From Apteryx mantelli (lineage: Eukaryota; Chordata; Aves; Apterygiformes; Apterygidae): a stretch of 64,000 nt of DNA. The position numbers and the translations under genes were made by a program. Each line of letters starts with the position of its first letter. Position 1 is the first letter of the stretch. Where the stretch lies: positions 118,949,415 through 119,013,414 of the forward strand of contig NC_089979.1 in the NCBI RefSeq assembly GCF_036417845.1, written 5' to 3'. The notes beneath the pieces are model-generated. The model was not told the origin of the DNA. It saw only the letters and a program-made list of their open reading frames with translations, and did no database searches. Shown here piece after piece: positions 38,761 through 51,457 of this stretch.

Positions 38761-41700
38761 TCCTAATCCTATCCTTACCTTCCATTCCAGGAAAACAAAT
38801 GACTGGAATTGGCTTGTTTGTTTGGAAAGCATAAGGGTTCCCTAGGAAGCAAGGATATGCAGACATGTCTCTTAATTCTGGAATTTATTGATTACAAGAT
38901 ACAGAATCCCAAGCCAAACAGTTTGCGGGTCAGGCAGATCAGAGTGTAATACTTATCAGTTTCATTTCTGGTCAAGATTAAAGCTGTAAATATAACTCTA
39001 GCAGAGCAAAGACCTCTCACAAGACTTAGGGACAAAGCCCATCAGCCTAGATATCAGGAAGAAAACCATGTGGAATTACAATTGCAGGCCAATTTCTATA
39101 TGGTGGCTTGGGTCAATTTAATGAAAGTGCTGCCTTTTTACATGTTGGGTGGACTCGATTTCATCTAACTTTAGCTATCTAAGCATTTTGTGTAAGCTCC
39201 CCCACTCAGTGCTGAAGACAGATAGGTATTTTAACACTTCCTAAAACAGTTCAGCTTGGCCATTCTCTGGAAGGGTGTATCTCTTGCCAGCTGATTTGTT
39301 GGATAAAATTTGGCTGGCTAAAGTTAATTAAGAGAGATCCCACTCAAAGAGACCAGCTGTGATTTGGCCTCTGCTGCTGTTCTGACATCAGGAGATTGTC
39401 GCTGCACACGGGAGCCTGGTCCAACAGCTGACTTTGAGACCAATGGACTGGGTGAGCAGGGACCCTGAAGGGGAACCTCTCCTACAGGAATAGTTATAAT
39501 GCTGGAAAGCATAGAGAGCAGGATCAATTGGTCTTTTGGAGTCTTTCCATTGATCTCAGGAGGAGGCCACCTATACTTTATTTTACAAATCATCCGCCTT
39601 GAAGATCGATTACAGAGGAAAGGTTTCAAAACTGGATCCACAGTTGGGAACACAAACCTAAATCAATGTTATTCCTTTTCCCCAAAATTGCAGTCATATA
39701 GCAATTTTGATAGCTAGGGGGAAAAATAGCACTAAAGCATGTAGACTCATACTGTGCTTCCAAGTGAAGGACAGAAGCGATTTGTACTGAATAATTGAAG
39801 GGTTCTCCTGAGGACCCTGGCATTGCTTTTAAATAACTGTGAGTGATTGAGACCTAGCTGGAAATGAATTTCTTGGTCGGCTCTTTTGTAAGTAAAGAAA
39901 TTAGGTCTGTAAATTATTGGTTTAGATGAAAAATGGAGGTTGCATGGCACTGTAGCTGTTCTCTGGCCACAAATTAGAATTTCATGGGGATTGTATCCAT
40001 GGGCTGGATCTGAAAGTCATAATTTCATTAGATTTCTGAGAAAATACCTTCTACAAGTAAAACCGGATGCTTTAATAACTCTGACTGGTGGGGCCTAAAA
40101 ATGTTTTCATTTTATCTAATTTCTAAGATTCTTTTCATTTCTTAGCCAGCCCCAGACATCCCTCTCCAACTTGTTCCCAATGACCTCTCCTCTTACCAGA
40201 AACAGCTGCCTTTTTCAGACTTTTTTATTTTTTTTTTCTTCCTTCCTTTGGAGGCATGGTTGGAAAAGGTCTGCAGAAATACAATATTCATCTGCTCATC
40301 TTCTTCCTTTGCCACATCCTTCAAACCTCTATCCTGCCCCACTGTCCCTCTCCAGCAGCAAAAACAGGGTGCAGAAGTGACCTCCTGCCAGTGCCCCAAT
40401 GCTGTGCAGGTGTCTGAAATTCAGACTCATGGCTTAAAGCAAATGCTGGCCTCACATGTCTGCAAGAGACCTCTGCTAGGGAACCACTGAACTAGGTGGA
40501 AAGGCATGGGGTTGGTGTTTCTATATTCCTGGAGGAAGAGAGACAAGTGGGGAGATGGGGGAGAGGTTGGTCAGCTCTGCCCATCATGCAAAGTCTGGAA
40601 ACATAAAATGAGCACTTTCTGGACCCGTCACTTCAACGTTAACAAAATATTTCAGAGCAGACAAACCCTATCAGTTTCTCTATCCACCTCCACCAAAGAA
40701 ACCAAATAATAACAAAAATAATCTTGCACAGCATGAAATCTCATTGGAAGAAACAATTTAACAGTAATTTCTGTTCCTTTTTAGTTGTGAGCTGCTTTTC
40801 TCAGAGGCAAGTAATTGAAGAAGAGATACTGGTAGTTTAGCAATGATATTTAATGAACTGAAAAATGATCTGTTTGTAGGAGGATTAATAGCTCTCTGCA
40901 CATTTACCTCATGTGGGTCGGTTAGTGAAAAGAAAACGTCACATGGCAGGGGGCCTGCAGCTTTCCATCTTCAGCTCTTGGGCCAAGTTCACCCCTGCCG
41001 TAACCTGGCTCTCAGAGCAACGGCACCAGTGGCATGGCTGCTCACTCCGGCGGGCTAATGACCAAAGCTGGTTTCTTCTCGGTGGTTTCTCTGTCTGAGC
41101 ACTAAAGTGTCACTTTGCTTCTTAGCCCTCCTCAAAAGGCCTAGCCACACAAACCCCTGCCCACCTGGGGGTCCTAATTTTAGCTTTGTCATTAAAAATG
41201 GTGTGTTTCATCAAGGGGCAAACAGATGCTGGTGAGCTACCCTGCTCTTAAAAACAAAATGCTGGTGGAGACAAGGGCTGTGTGTGGTCTACCATGAGCT
41301 CAGCTTGGCAGCGGCTGCAGCTGAGGAAGTTGCCTGCATGGGGTCACTTCCAGGCAAAAGCCGCAGGTGCCTCATCACCGCTGCAGTGCTGCCAGGAAAG
41401 CGGCATCAGGTATCAGCACGTGTTAAAGTTTGTGTCCCTACATAGGACTGAATTTACCAGCTAGTGGGGGAGAGGACAGGAAGGGGCTAAAGTGACTATT
41501 CCCCAGCGTCGTCGCTGCTGCCACAGCCTCCGGCTCCTGTTATGTGCAGAGAGGGGTTTATATAATCTTCAGCTCCCCCCATAAAGCAGCAGCATCCAGC
41601 TCTGAAACCTGCGCAGGCAACTGTTTTAGTAAAGCACGCTCTCTCTGGGGAGCATGGCATGGCAACTTGTACCTCCAGGAACTTGTTCTTTAGCATTAAA

Positions 41701-42365
41701 TCGAGCATTTTTTCATGTTCTTGCATAGGCTGAGGCTATGAAGGTTTTCATCTCAAGGTCCAAGGGATCAAAAAAGCCATCTCAGTTGCAGAGTTCATTA
41801 ATAAAAAAGGGGAGAGAAAATTAGATCTGGAAGGGGACCTGCATGACCTCATTCTAGGGCTTGCGCAATAAATACCATTGATCTTTCTTCTGCCTGATGA
41901 GCTGGCTTTTGTACTGCATATTCAATTTAAAAAGTTGGTCAGGTAACAAGGAAGAAATATTATGGTAGAAAAATGGGCATTTGATACATAGTCTTCCAAC
42001 CCTACCAATAAACCCATCAGTAAGTAGTCAGTCAACATGGCTGGAAGAGCTGAGCTCACAGTGACTGTCATTTAACAAGCTCAGTTTTCGTCTCGTCCGT
42101 TTAATTGAAATCCAGAATCTTTTTTAGAGTGATGGATGTAATATTAAGAAAAGCACATGTAAAAAAAAATGCCATTTTAGATCCCCTGGTGCAGTGAGTA
42201 ATGCAGCAGAATACTTTACTCAAGCTAATAGTATAAATAACTTATTTATTTCAACTATTAGGCCTGGGGAGTTTTTTGTGGATGAGTAGCTACTTTCAAT
42301 AAGAGAGTATTTATAGTATGTGGCTGCATGTATTTTCTCTTTTTTTCTTTGAGTGCTTTTATGTG

Positions 42366-42420
42366 CATATATATATGTGTGTGTATAAAAATAAATATAT
42401 TTGTATATATGAGAACATAT
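42366..42420. repeat. AT/GT-rich simple repeat
   Basis: Alternating TA and TG dinucleotides interrupted by short A runs. It was read by eye and has no fixed unit throughout. Confidence 0.7.
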
Positions 42421-42779
42421 TGATCTTCATTTAGATGTTAAAATCTATGTATATGAGGGAGAGATGATTTTATCAAATGACAGGTCTTTGTCTTGAATGG
42501 AAGCTGACCTTCACAAGTTAGGTGCCTTTTTTTTTTTTCTTTTTTTTAAGAGCTGTCTGGTGTATAATTGTCTTTTGAAAAGCAATGCTCAAATTCCTCC
42601 ATAGGTCATGGGGTTCCAGGGGAGAAAGGGTCCATGAAGAAATGCCAGGGGAGAAATCGACAGCCTGGATACGCCAGAGCTCATGGTTGCAGTCAGTCCT
42701 TTCTGTCCTCAGGCCACAAATAGTGATGGAAATGATGGTGGCATGTTGTCACAAGATTTCTTTAATCAGTCTAATTCTC

Positions 42780-42960
42780 GCCTAATATTCATGCCAGTGT
42801 TTAGTGTGGTTTCCCTTTCTACAGGTTTTAATTTTTGTAGCTTTGTGTTCTCTCAGTTATTGCTATGTAAAATTAGACTGGGATTTAATTATAATGCAAT
42901 GAGCAGCTCTGGTCAATTAGATTGCGATTAAGTGCCATGCAAATCTATTAGGATAGAAAA
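42780..42960. promoter_or_regulatory. Candidate conserved non-coding element with POU octamer
   Basis: The stretch packs TTTAATTATAAT, CAATTAGATTG and a perfect octamer ATGCAAAT (42,937-42,944), the POU-domain binding site, close together. Such clusters of homeodomain and POU motifs are typical of developmental enhancers. Conservation cannot be judged from one sequence, so function is inferred. Confidence 0.3.
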
Positions 42961-43000
42961 CAACGCTAAACTAAGCTGGGGGTGCTCGCTGCTGCCAGCA

Positions 43001-43042
43001 GGACGCCCGAAAGCGGACGCCCGAAAGCGGATGCCCGAAAGC
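43001..43042. repeat. 14-bp tandem repeat, three copies
   Basis: The unit GGACGCCCGAAAGC occurs three times in a row. The third copy has C to T at position 4. It lies at the start of a local GC- and CpG-rich patch (about 42,975-43,330), directly next to AT-rich DNA. Confidence 0.9.
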
Positions 43043-45887
43043 AGCCGCCCGCCAGTCCGGGGCAGGGCCTCCCCCAGCCCCTCTCGTCCAGGCAATGTCA
43101 GCCCCCAGCATGAGAAAGTGCCAAAAATGCCCCCTGCGTGGCAGCGCCGCCCACCTCTGGTCCTGAGCAAACACAGTATGTGCATTTAGCCCCAGCTGCC
43201 GGCTGGCAGCTGCAGGGATGCTGGCGTCCATGGGAAACACGGGCGCAGGGTAACGCCGCGAAGAGCTGAGCGGGATTCACCCGGGGAGCTGCTGCAGCGG
43301 TGCAGGAGGCTCGTGTGGGCTGCCACAGACCACGTGTTCGGCTTTGGAAAATTAGATTAAGAAGTATCAGATGCTCTACCAGCATTAGTCTAATATACTA
43401 CCACAGCAGGAAATTATGTAATCTGGGTAGACATTAGATGGCAGTAAAAACTATGCTTTTCAGGGGCTTGTTCGGGCAGAAGTGGTGTTAAGGCAGGCAG
43501 TGGTGGGGGGAACCGGAGTTTATTAGCCACTGCTCAGGTCACCGGGAAGCACATCACACAACTAGAAATTTTAAGCATGCCAAAGCAATTACCTAAGAGA
43601 CCATCGGGGACTAATTGCTCAGCAAAGATAGTTTTGATTAGCCATCCCATACAAGTATCTGGAAAAACTTCGGGAATATTTTAAAGCGGTCATTTAATAC
43701 TGGTGGTAATTTACTGCAGATGCAAAGTTTAGCTCATGAATGTCTTCAAAATTCATGTGGCAGGGCTCTTGGTGTTGGCTCCTCTGAAATGGTAGCAGCT
43801 TTGAAATTTTCCTGTAGCACCCTATAAAAGAAGATGCCTACTGAATTACTCTTACAGCTGTGAAGTATGGTGGAGTCCAGCGACATTACTGTCAGACCCT
43901 CAAGTTGAAACTTTATTGAGGCTTTGAATAACAGATACTCTCAAATAAGAGGAAGGCAAATGTGTCACAGTCTCTGCCTTGTAAACGGAGAAGGGCTTCT
44001 GAGTAGATAAAAAAAATCTTTCAAAATCATATAAGCCATTTGTTCTCTTATCCACAGCAGAGCTAACAAACCCAAATGTTGCCAGCTCACAATTTAATTG
44101 CAATGCTGGTAAGACTTGTGGTGCCTCTTGGGGTTTTTCTGTTGGTTTTCAAGTCAAAACAGCCTGGACAGACAAGTGAGTATAGCAGATCCTGATTTTT
44201 TGTTTGCTTGCTTCTGCTTGGCAGTAACCTTTTAGTCCTTCTGCTTGAATGAATGAATTCTTGAATGAATCTAAATACCTGGGGGCTCAGGTACAGCATG
44301 GAGATACTCTAGTTTCTCAAGGTACAGCATGTAAATCAAACCCAGATACCCTTCCTTGTAGTTATAGTACCCTGTGGCTACGGCTGATTTAGTTTAAGCC
44401 TTTTTTGCTGTGAGCTATGCTGATGGGCTCTGTCTTTCCCATGGCTTTGGAGCCCGGTCCTGTGCTGCCGCTTGCCTGAAATGTGGGGCTTGGTGAAGCT
44501 GCCATTCCTTGTCCATGCTCTGAGGTTTTATGGGCATCCAATTCCTCTCCGAGGGCCCAGCAGACCCCGCTTGGGACGGCCAGCCCTGCGGGGCTGCAGC
44601 TGCTTGGCTGGTGCCGGGAGGTTTCGCTCATCCCAGCCCATGCAGTCTAGTTTCCCAAGGAGCCAATGGGGTTCTCGAGCCGGTGTTATTTAAGGTTTGT
44701 TGGGAAATTCGGAGGCAATCCCAGATAACTGAACCCTTTTCATGGCTGAATACCACCTGGCAGTAACATTACACCACTGTTTCTGGAGTGTTTTTCACCC
44801 AGGTTTTGCGTGTTTGCTCTGTGCTGGCAGTTCATTTTCTGTACTCTTTGGCATGAATTTTAATCCAACTGTCCCATGTTTAGGACAGCATTCGCTAATG
44901 AAGCAGACAAGCTGAAAGAGGCATTTGAACACAAAACGTGGCTGTTTTCTAGCAAAGCAAGCCCTGCAAGGGTTATCGGTGAATTCATGAATTTTTTCAG
45001 GACTGTGAAAGGTCCTTTAGGTGCCTGACCCTTAGAGAGTTAGATGGGAACAAGAGCGTTTTCAACCTTTGTGAGCCTTGAGGTCTTTTCAAATACGCTG
45101 AACCTGGCTTTTCCCAGGCAGGCTGCTCAGGCAATGCAATAGCTGAAAAACCTGCTTTTAATCCTGCTGAGAAGCCCTGTAGTCGGTAGCCAGAGCGACC
45201 GGACGTGATACAGTCAGTGCAGTGTCCCCTGGGGAACACGAGCAGATGGCACAAACCGGAGACTCGCAGGCTGCCCTGTCTGGCATGCTGGGGCTGTTGG
45301 GGCTTTCGTGACGAGTCTCTGCCCTACAAGGGCCCGAGCCCTATTTTCAGTGTGGAACAGGCCGAAATTTTTGTGGGCCTACAAATAAATGAGGCATACA
45401 ACTATTGTCAGTAATCTCTGACATTATATATATGGATGGTAGAGTGTTTGCTCACATAATGGAGAGCTCCAAAAATGAGCATATACATCTACTTTTGTTC
45501 AGCCAAGTAAATTTTTAACGCGTGTCAAATCTCTTAGAAGAAATCCCTGAATTTGACATTATTTCTATCACTATGGTGCTGGTTAGCTTAGGGTATTTAT
45601 GATAGTGTTATGTTTTCCTCAAATAACCATTTAAAACATCTTCAAGTGGAAATGAGCTGCCCATGTTCCTATTCTGACTAGGTTCAGGTAGCATATGTAG
45701 AAGTCCTCCTTCCTCAGGTAGACCCATCTCAGTTTAGCAAAAAGCTCTATTAATATCCTTATGTACTGCAGCAGGCCAGCTAGGATCTATGGGAATGAAC
45801 GAACCATTAAGTATTAATGTTACCTAAAGATGTAAGAACACCAGGAATCAAAAAATAATGAAAATTTGTAATCAAAGCTGTCCTAGG

Positions 45888-45937
45888 GTTGTTTTGCATA
45901 ATTAATATTACTGTTGTTTTGCATAATTAATATTACT
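45888..45937. repeat. 25-bp tandem duplication
   Basis: Two exact, adjacent 25-base copies (45,888-45,912 and 45,913-45,937). Each contains TTTGCATAATTAATATTA, an overlapping octamer-like and homeodomain-like motif. Confidence 0.95.
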
Positions 45938-45984
45938 GTTACCCATATTTCAGGTGTCCCATCTGTGCTAATGAGACTCTTTCT

Positions 45985-46085
45985 GCTAAGCAGTAGGCAT
46001 TAAGGGCAATGTAAGTAGAGAGTAAGAGATAATCCCTGCCCTGAAGGGCTTTCAGTCTTATCAGATATAGATGACAGGGGAAAAA
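45985..46085 (+). mobile_element. Possible ancient MIR/L3-like remnant
   Basis: 'gagataatccctgccctgaagg' followed by 'ctttcagtctta' matches a phrase found in many very old amniote repeats ('..tccctgccc..aagagcttacagtcta'). Only this block is recognisable, and the family is uncertain. Confidence 0.35.
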
Positions 46086-49000
46086 AAAAGTTGAGAGAAA
46101 GGCACACAACATATAAGCAGAAGATTGGGAAATGGGCCACTAAAGATTGAATGACTTAAGATAAAAGACTCACACTGAGATCTCTTTAGCTTGTTCTAGT
46201 GTTTTCCTCATAAGTCCCGATTATCATGCAAGCATTTAAAAATACACCTGCTCAAAGCCTGCGCAGGTCTCCCACCGGGGTTGAGGCAAAGATGTTATCT
46301 TATGTTTAGCTGTGTACAATACCTACCCAATGTGTTTTGATATAGACAGCTGTAAGTGGCTCTTTCTGAAGGATTAATGCCCAATGTATATTTAGGAGGC
46401 CACATTGATTTGTTACCAGCTTCCGGTGAGATAATGTATGAAGTGAACATGAAAATCAATAAGGCAAGCAAAATGAAAGAGCTTGAGATAAGCTCCGTAT
46501 TGCAAGGAAGAGGGAAAAAATCAATGCCATCCAGCTACTATGATGGTGAAATAAAGTCTGTAAGAGATAATATTAAATTCACAAGTCACATATTTCAAAT
46601 ACCTGTCAGTAACATCACATATAATAACTGCAACAAGGATTGCCATCTCCGTCTTCACATATTCATATAATTGCAGCGAAATTCTTCAGATTCCTCGTAA
46701 ACTTGTACTACTACAAACTCTCACAATAAATTGGCAGTGACAGGACAAGTTTTCCAGAATAATCTTTATATGTTTAGCATAGTGAGATTTATTGATGTAA
46801 GATCAAATATTAACCTACCTTTCATAAACTGGAAAGTATAAGCCACATCATTAGAAATATAAGAAATTGACTATTACTCTGTGGTTGCGTGTGGGTGTGC
46901 ACAGACACATAAATAAATCGAGAGATGATACAGCAGCAGTCCACCCCATTGAAATGCCGTTCAAGAAGACTCTTCATTATTGTGGTACTGGGATACATTA
47001 ACTTCTGTTGGCATTTAAAAATCTCTCCATAAATACTCTTTGGATAAGTTAGACATATCCAGACCATGGTTGAGCTGAGCTCTAAAACATGTGAGGTGAA
47101 GGCAAAGACGTAATACCACTTTTATGCTTTCAGGAGGCAACAAAGGACTGACTCACTGACGAATAAAACAGGCTAACTGCTAAGGTCAGAGCAGCCTGTG
47201 CACCAGTTGCCCAGGATGCCTGCTGCTGCAGGGCTGTGATGACTTACAAGCACTGTAAAGCAGTTAGAGATCACTGCCTATTTGGAGATACCTGCTAGAG
47301 AGGGGGAAATGACACAATTTTCTGCACGGGTCTGCCAGGGCTTTTTTGTTAACAGCGGTGAAACACCAGAAGAATGGTCCTGCCCGGAGACATCATTCCC
47401 CTGACACTGAACTCTTGTTCACGCTGAGGTTCCCACCTGAAGATGCACCAAAATCTTCTTTGGAGCTTGTCTTTTTGAAAAATAGCTGTAGTAGGTTGGT
47501 GACTCTTCAGCAAAGGCTGAGGTGTCCTTTTGCTGCATTTATAACGCTAAGCACTGGAAGATACACTCACCTTTGTGTTGTGCTAGTCTTCATTTATTCA
47601 CTGTTTATGTGCTTATGACATTAACTTTCTAATGATACTTCAGACTTATTAGAGTACTTGGTTTCTCTGGGGCAGGCTTGTTAAGCTTCTCTCCGTTCTC
47701 AGCTTGTCTCCTGGGGGAATCAATACGAAAGATTTAGTCTGGTGGAGTAACCAATTCTCCAACAAAGATGGGATTTGAGGCATTAAACAGACAACTACTG
47801 GGAATTATCATATTTCCACATGCAACTTTTTAGTCTTCAGACAAATACACAAACACAAATTTAGGCTGGATTTTGATGAGAGGTCATAAATTTTGACAGA
47901 GTATGCTTTATGAATAATTTGCACTGCATAATAACCTTTATGAATAATTGGATTGTACTTAAATGCCAACTTTTTTGACAGAAAAATTTCAAGGAGCCCC
48001 AGTTTTCAGGTTTAAGTCATCAGTGAGGATATTATCAGAGGACTTTATTACTGTTACAGGTTGATCCCTTTTCCACTTGTGTTAGAATGTTATTTCTCTG
48101 TGTCCAATATTATCTGAAATATTTCCAAATACCTCCAGCAAATGTGTCTCCCTGTAGTCATAGACAGATTAAAATTGCCTTTTTGGTATGCAGATGTAAA
48201 AATTATAATTTACCTAAACAAGGGAAAAACATAAACCATTGGAAATAGCTTTTCTAATTCACTTTTCCTTCCTCCACTGCGTGAATAATGCAGTTTTTCA
48301 CACATTCACTGCTGTAAACACAGCTACGTCCCAATATAACTGCATTCATTTCAGCCGAGCTACTTCAAAATGGTACAAAGCGACAATGGGCCAGTACTTG
48401 CACCAAGAGACACAAAGAAAACATTGGGAGCATTTCCATCCGCAAATATACCATCCAGCAGTGGAGTTGAGATGTGGCATTTAGAGAAAAGAGAAAAAGA
48501 CAAAAAGAACTCTTTGTCAGCGATAGGTATATGTCTGTATATGTCTCGACTAAACTTGTCTCAAGGTGACATTTGTAATTCTAACCATGCTGATTTAATA
48601 CGACAAAAGCATGTGAAAGTCAGCCAATCTCTTTTTTTCTTTCCCCTGGGAGTTGCATGGTTTCAATGTATTTTGGGCAATTGTCTGAAAGCAAGGGGAA
48701 AGAAAACTTTGCCTTTCTGCTTTAGGCACCAGAAGCCAATTATTTGCTATTTGCAGTCTCCCATCTGACACGGGAAGTTTACAGGAAAAGAGCCAACTCA
48801 CAAAGCAACCCGTATCTCTATCACAGCAAAAGCAAGACATCGCTCGCTGCTGTCTCCTGCCTCACCTCTGCATCATGCATTGGAGTCTGCGAGGATGGCA
48901 GGAATGAGTCAGTGTTCCCAGTTCTGCAAACATCATCCTTTCAAGAATAACTTCTGCGTGTGAATTGCCTCCCAGAACTGTCAGAAAATAAAGCACTGGA

Positions 49001-51138
49001 CTTAAAATAAGTCATCTCTCAACCTATCCCTATGCACACATATGGTCTGCTGTCTCCTAAATTCTGATGGGTTTATGATACTGCAACAGGAGCTGTGATG
49101 AGGCAGAGCCAAGACCCCAGGGCTTTTAGGCCAACCAGCAGGACTAACGGGAGGCAGAAATGGGAGCAGCAGCACCCGAAGCCCAGCGTGCCCATGCAGC
49201 TCGGAAGGGCTTTTGTTCCTGACTCTGTTGCCAGAAATGGCCTTAATGCAAATCTCTGACCCCAGAGGGAGTTCCTTGAGTATTTTGACAAAATAATATT
49301 TGCCCTTCTAAACTGAGTAGCCTTAATCCAGAATTGCCCAGAGACATTTTCACAGCATAGGATAGGAGCTCCCCTATGTCCTGCAGAGGCCAAGTGACTG
49401 ACAGGTAAGTGAAGCAGCTCTGTCTCCAGGGCTGGCTCACCCCGCTTAGCATCCCGCAGCAGGGGCACAAGGGCTCGGCAGCAAGGGCCTCAGCCCCACG
49501 GCTTGCCCCGAACCCTGCTCCCTGCTAGTGGCTGCACATTTTGGAGGAGAATTAAAGCAGTTCACTCGTGGGGCAATAATCCCACGTCCCCTGGGCCCAC
49601 GTTCATGGGGGCTCAGCAGCTCTGCAGCTGGCGCAGCTTCTGCAGGGTCACCCCGGAGCTGTGCAGCTCTTCTGCCTCGGCACAGCAACCCTGGGTAGAC
49701 AGCGTGCACCACTCAAAGCAGGTTAGAAAACTTTTGGCACCTGGCTTTTATGCCTAAAATGACTTCTGCTTGGAAAACAAATGCACTGATGAATCCATAC
49801 CCTCCGTAGGCAAACCTGTAACCTTCCCCAGAAGAGCACATTGTACTTACTCACCCCTGAGCCCTTATAATTTATTTGCTCCTATAACAGAGCTATACGC
49901 AGGCTATTCCCCTCTTTCCTTGAACCATCAACAAGCGAGGAGGTGGAGCAGTGTAAAATTGCCTCTGCCAGGCCTAATGACAGTTGTACCCCTCGTGCAT
50001 CAGGTCCACCTAGGCAAGTTTGAGCAATGTTGCCGTGCCTTGTCTGGCCTTTTGTGCTGCCTAGTGAGAGTCTGAAAACTGTACTCAGGCAAATCTCCTG
50101 TAAAGACAATACCCCCTCCTAAGAAGCCCTGGAAAAGAAATGCTGTTCCTAATATGTTATTTCAAATATGCTATTGTTCTCAATTTTTCTTTCTCTTCAT
50201 GAAATAGTCTCTTATTTTCCAAAGAGGAAAAATGGGCCCTAAATTAGATCTCACAGCAATGCTGGCTCCAGAAGTGTGAAAATTAATACACAAGCGATTG
50301 AATTTGAATTGAATCTGAAAGCAAAAGAAAAAAAACAGTGGAGCAGGAAGGAAGTCACTGACATTAAAATCAGAGCTATGTAAATTAGATCATAAACTCC
50401 CAGCCAAATTTAGGAAATTTTCCGATCTTTAATTCACTTCACTCTGCCATCAGAATCCTTCTTGCCCATTTACCCCCAGGATGAAACTGTCCATCATTAA
50501 AAAATGGATGCATATACTCTTCTTTCTATTTCTCCCTCTAAATAAAACTCTAAAGCAAATAACCAAGAGGAGCAAGAATTGAAGATGAAAAGAGACTCCA
50601 GTGACAGTAAGTGACAAAGCCAGAGACTGACAAATTAATTTCATTTTCTGAATTACACCAATCCTATTTGCAGGGTCATTCTATGCATCTTTGTTTTAGA
50701 CTGAAATGTCCTATATAGAGCATTGCATTTGGTGTGAAGAACATTGAGTTTTGGTTCACTTCCTTTCTGTAAACCCTGCTGCACCCCTGCAGTACTAGTC
50801 TGCAGGATCCATTAGGACATCACTGTGCTATGAACATCTAGACCTTCCACAGCTACCCCATCCACGGGGAAAAATGGGGCCACAGAGGAGCAGCAAGACA
50901 GTGCCTGGCCTTCAGGGAACGCAGCATAATTTGCTGTATGAAATCAAGGGAGAATTGCAGCTTCTCACGGGGCTGGTGGGCTATGAAATTCTGACTTTGA
51001 GGATATTAAGGTTGTATTCCTTTATTTATCACTCCAAAACAGTTTCAAGGATCATGTGTGACTCCAGGAGAAGGTCCTCTCTGCTACCTGGGGCAGAGCC
51101 TCTCAAGGGGCCAGTGAGCTGTATGAAAAAATCCTAAT

Positions 51139-51215
51139 CTAAATATACACTATATATGCATATATATATACATTTATGTAGGTATAGCTATAGCTATAAG
51201 TGTAGCTAACTAGAT
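51139..51215. repeat. AT-rich simple repeat
   Basis: Degenerate TA, TATG and TAGCTA runs. The central part has 'tatagctatagctata', a self-complementary stretch. Confidence 0.75.
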
Positions 51216-51432
51216 AGAACTGTTAAAGGGCAAAGTCGGGTAGCTATAAACTGGGAAAAGCCACAATTAAGACTTCCAATGCAATTTTCATCCCCTTTTT
51301 CATGGATATGCTTTATGACATAACCACATCTTTAGCCTTATGTGCAACAGGCTCAGCATCTTTTTTTTTTTACAGCCATTTCATTCACAGGATGGTGGGT
51401 GGTGGCGGAGGAGAATCGCTGGCTCTGGCAAT

Positions 51433-51457
51433 AGAGCACTACTCAGAGCAGTGCTCT
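51433..51457. other. Short perfect inverted repeat
   Basis: AGAGCACT (51,433-51,440) and AGTGCTCT (51,450-51,457) form an 8-bp stem with a 9-base loop. It sits in an unusually GC-balanced 160-base block that begins after a poly-T and ACAG (51,361-51,375). I see no tRNA or known RNA gene matching it. Confidence 0.35.

Larger units (their letters stand above)
28578..42700. other. Gene-poor stretch
   Basis: I found no exon set, RNA gene or intact transposon here. Open frames are at most about 150 codons and look random. Notable bits are A-rich runs (30,241-30,268), a 24-base poly-T (33,106), a T-rich stretch near 34,997-35,030, an AT-rich microsatellite-like stretch (42,366-42,420), and worn repeat-like sequence around 38,560-38,760. 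No ENTPD3-type apyrase exon, the neighbour expected from the mammalian gene order, was recognised. Confidence 0.5.

Noticed and set aside
42932..43385. Open frames in the CpG-rich patch around 43,000-43,330
   Set aside because: Overlapping frames on both strands in GC-rich DNA with a 14-bp repeat. No splice or promoter context.
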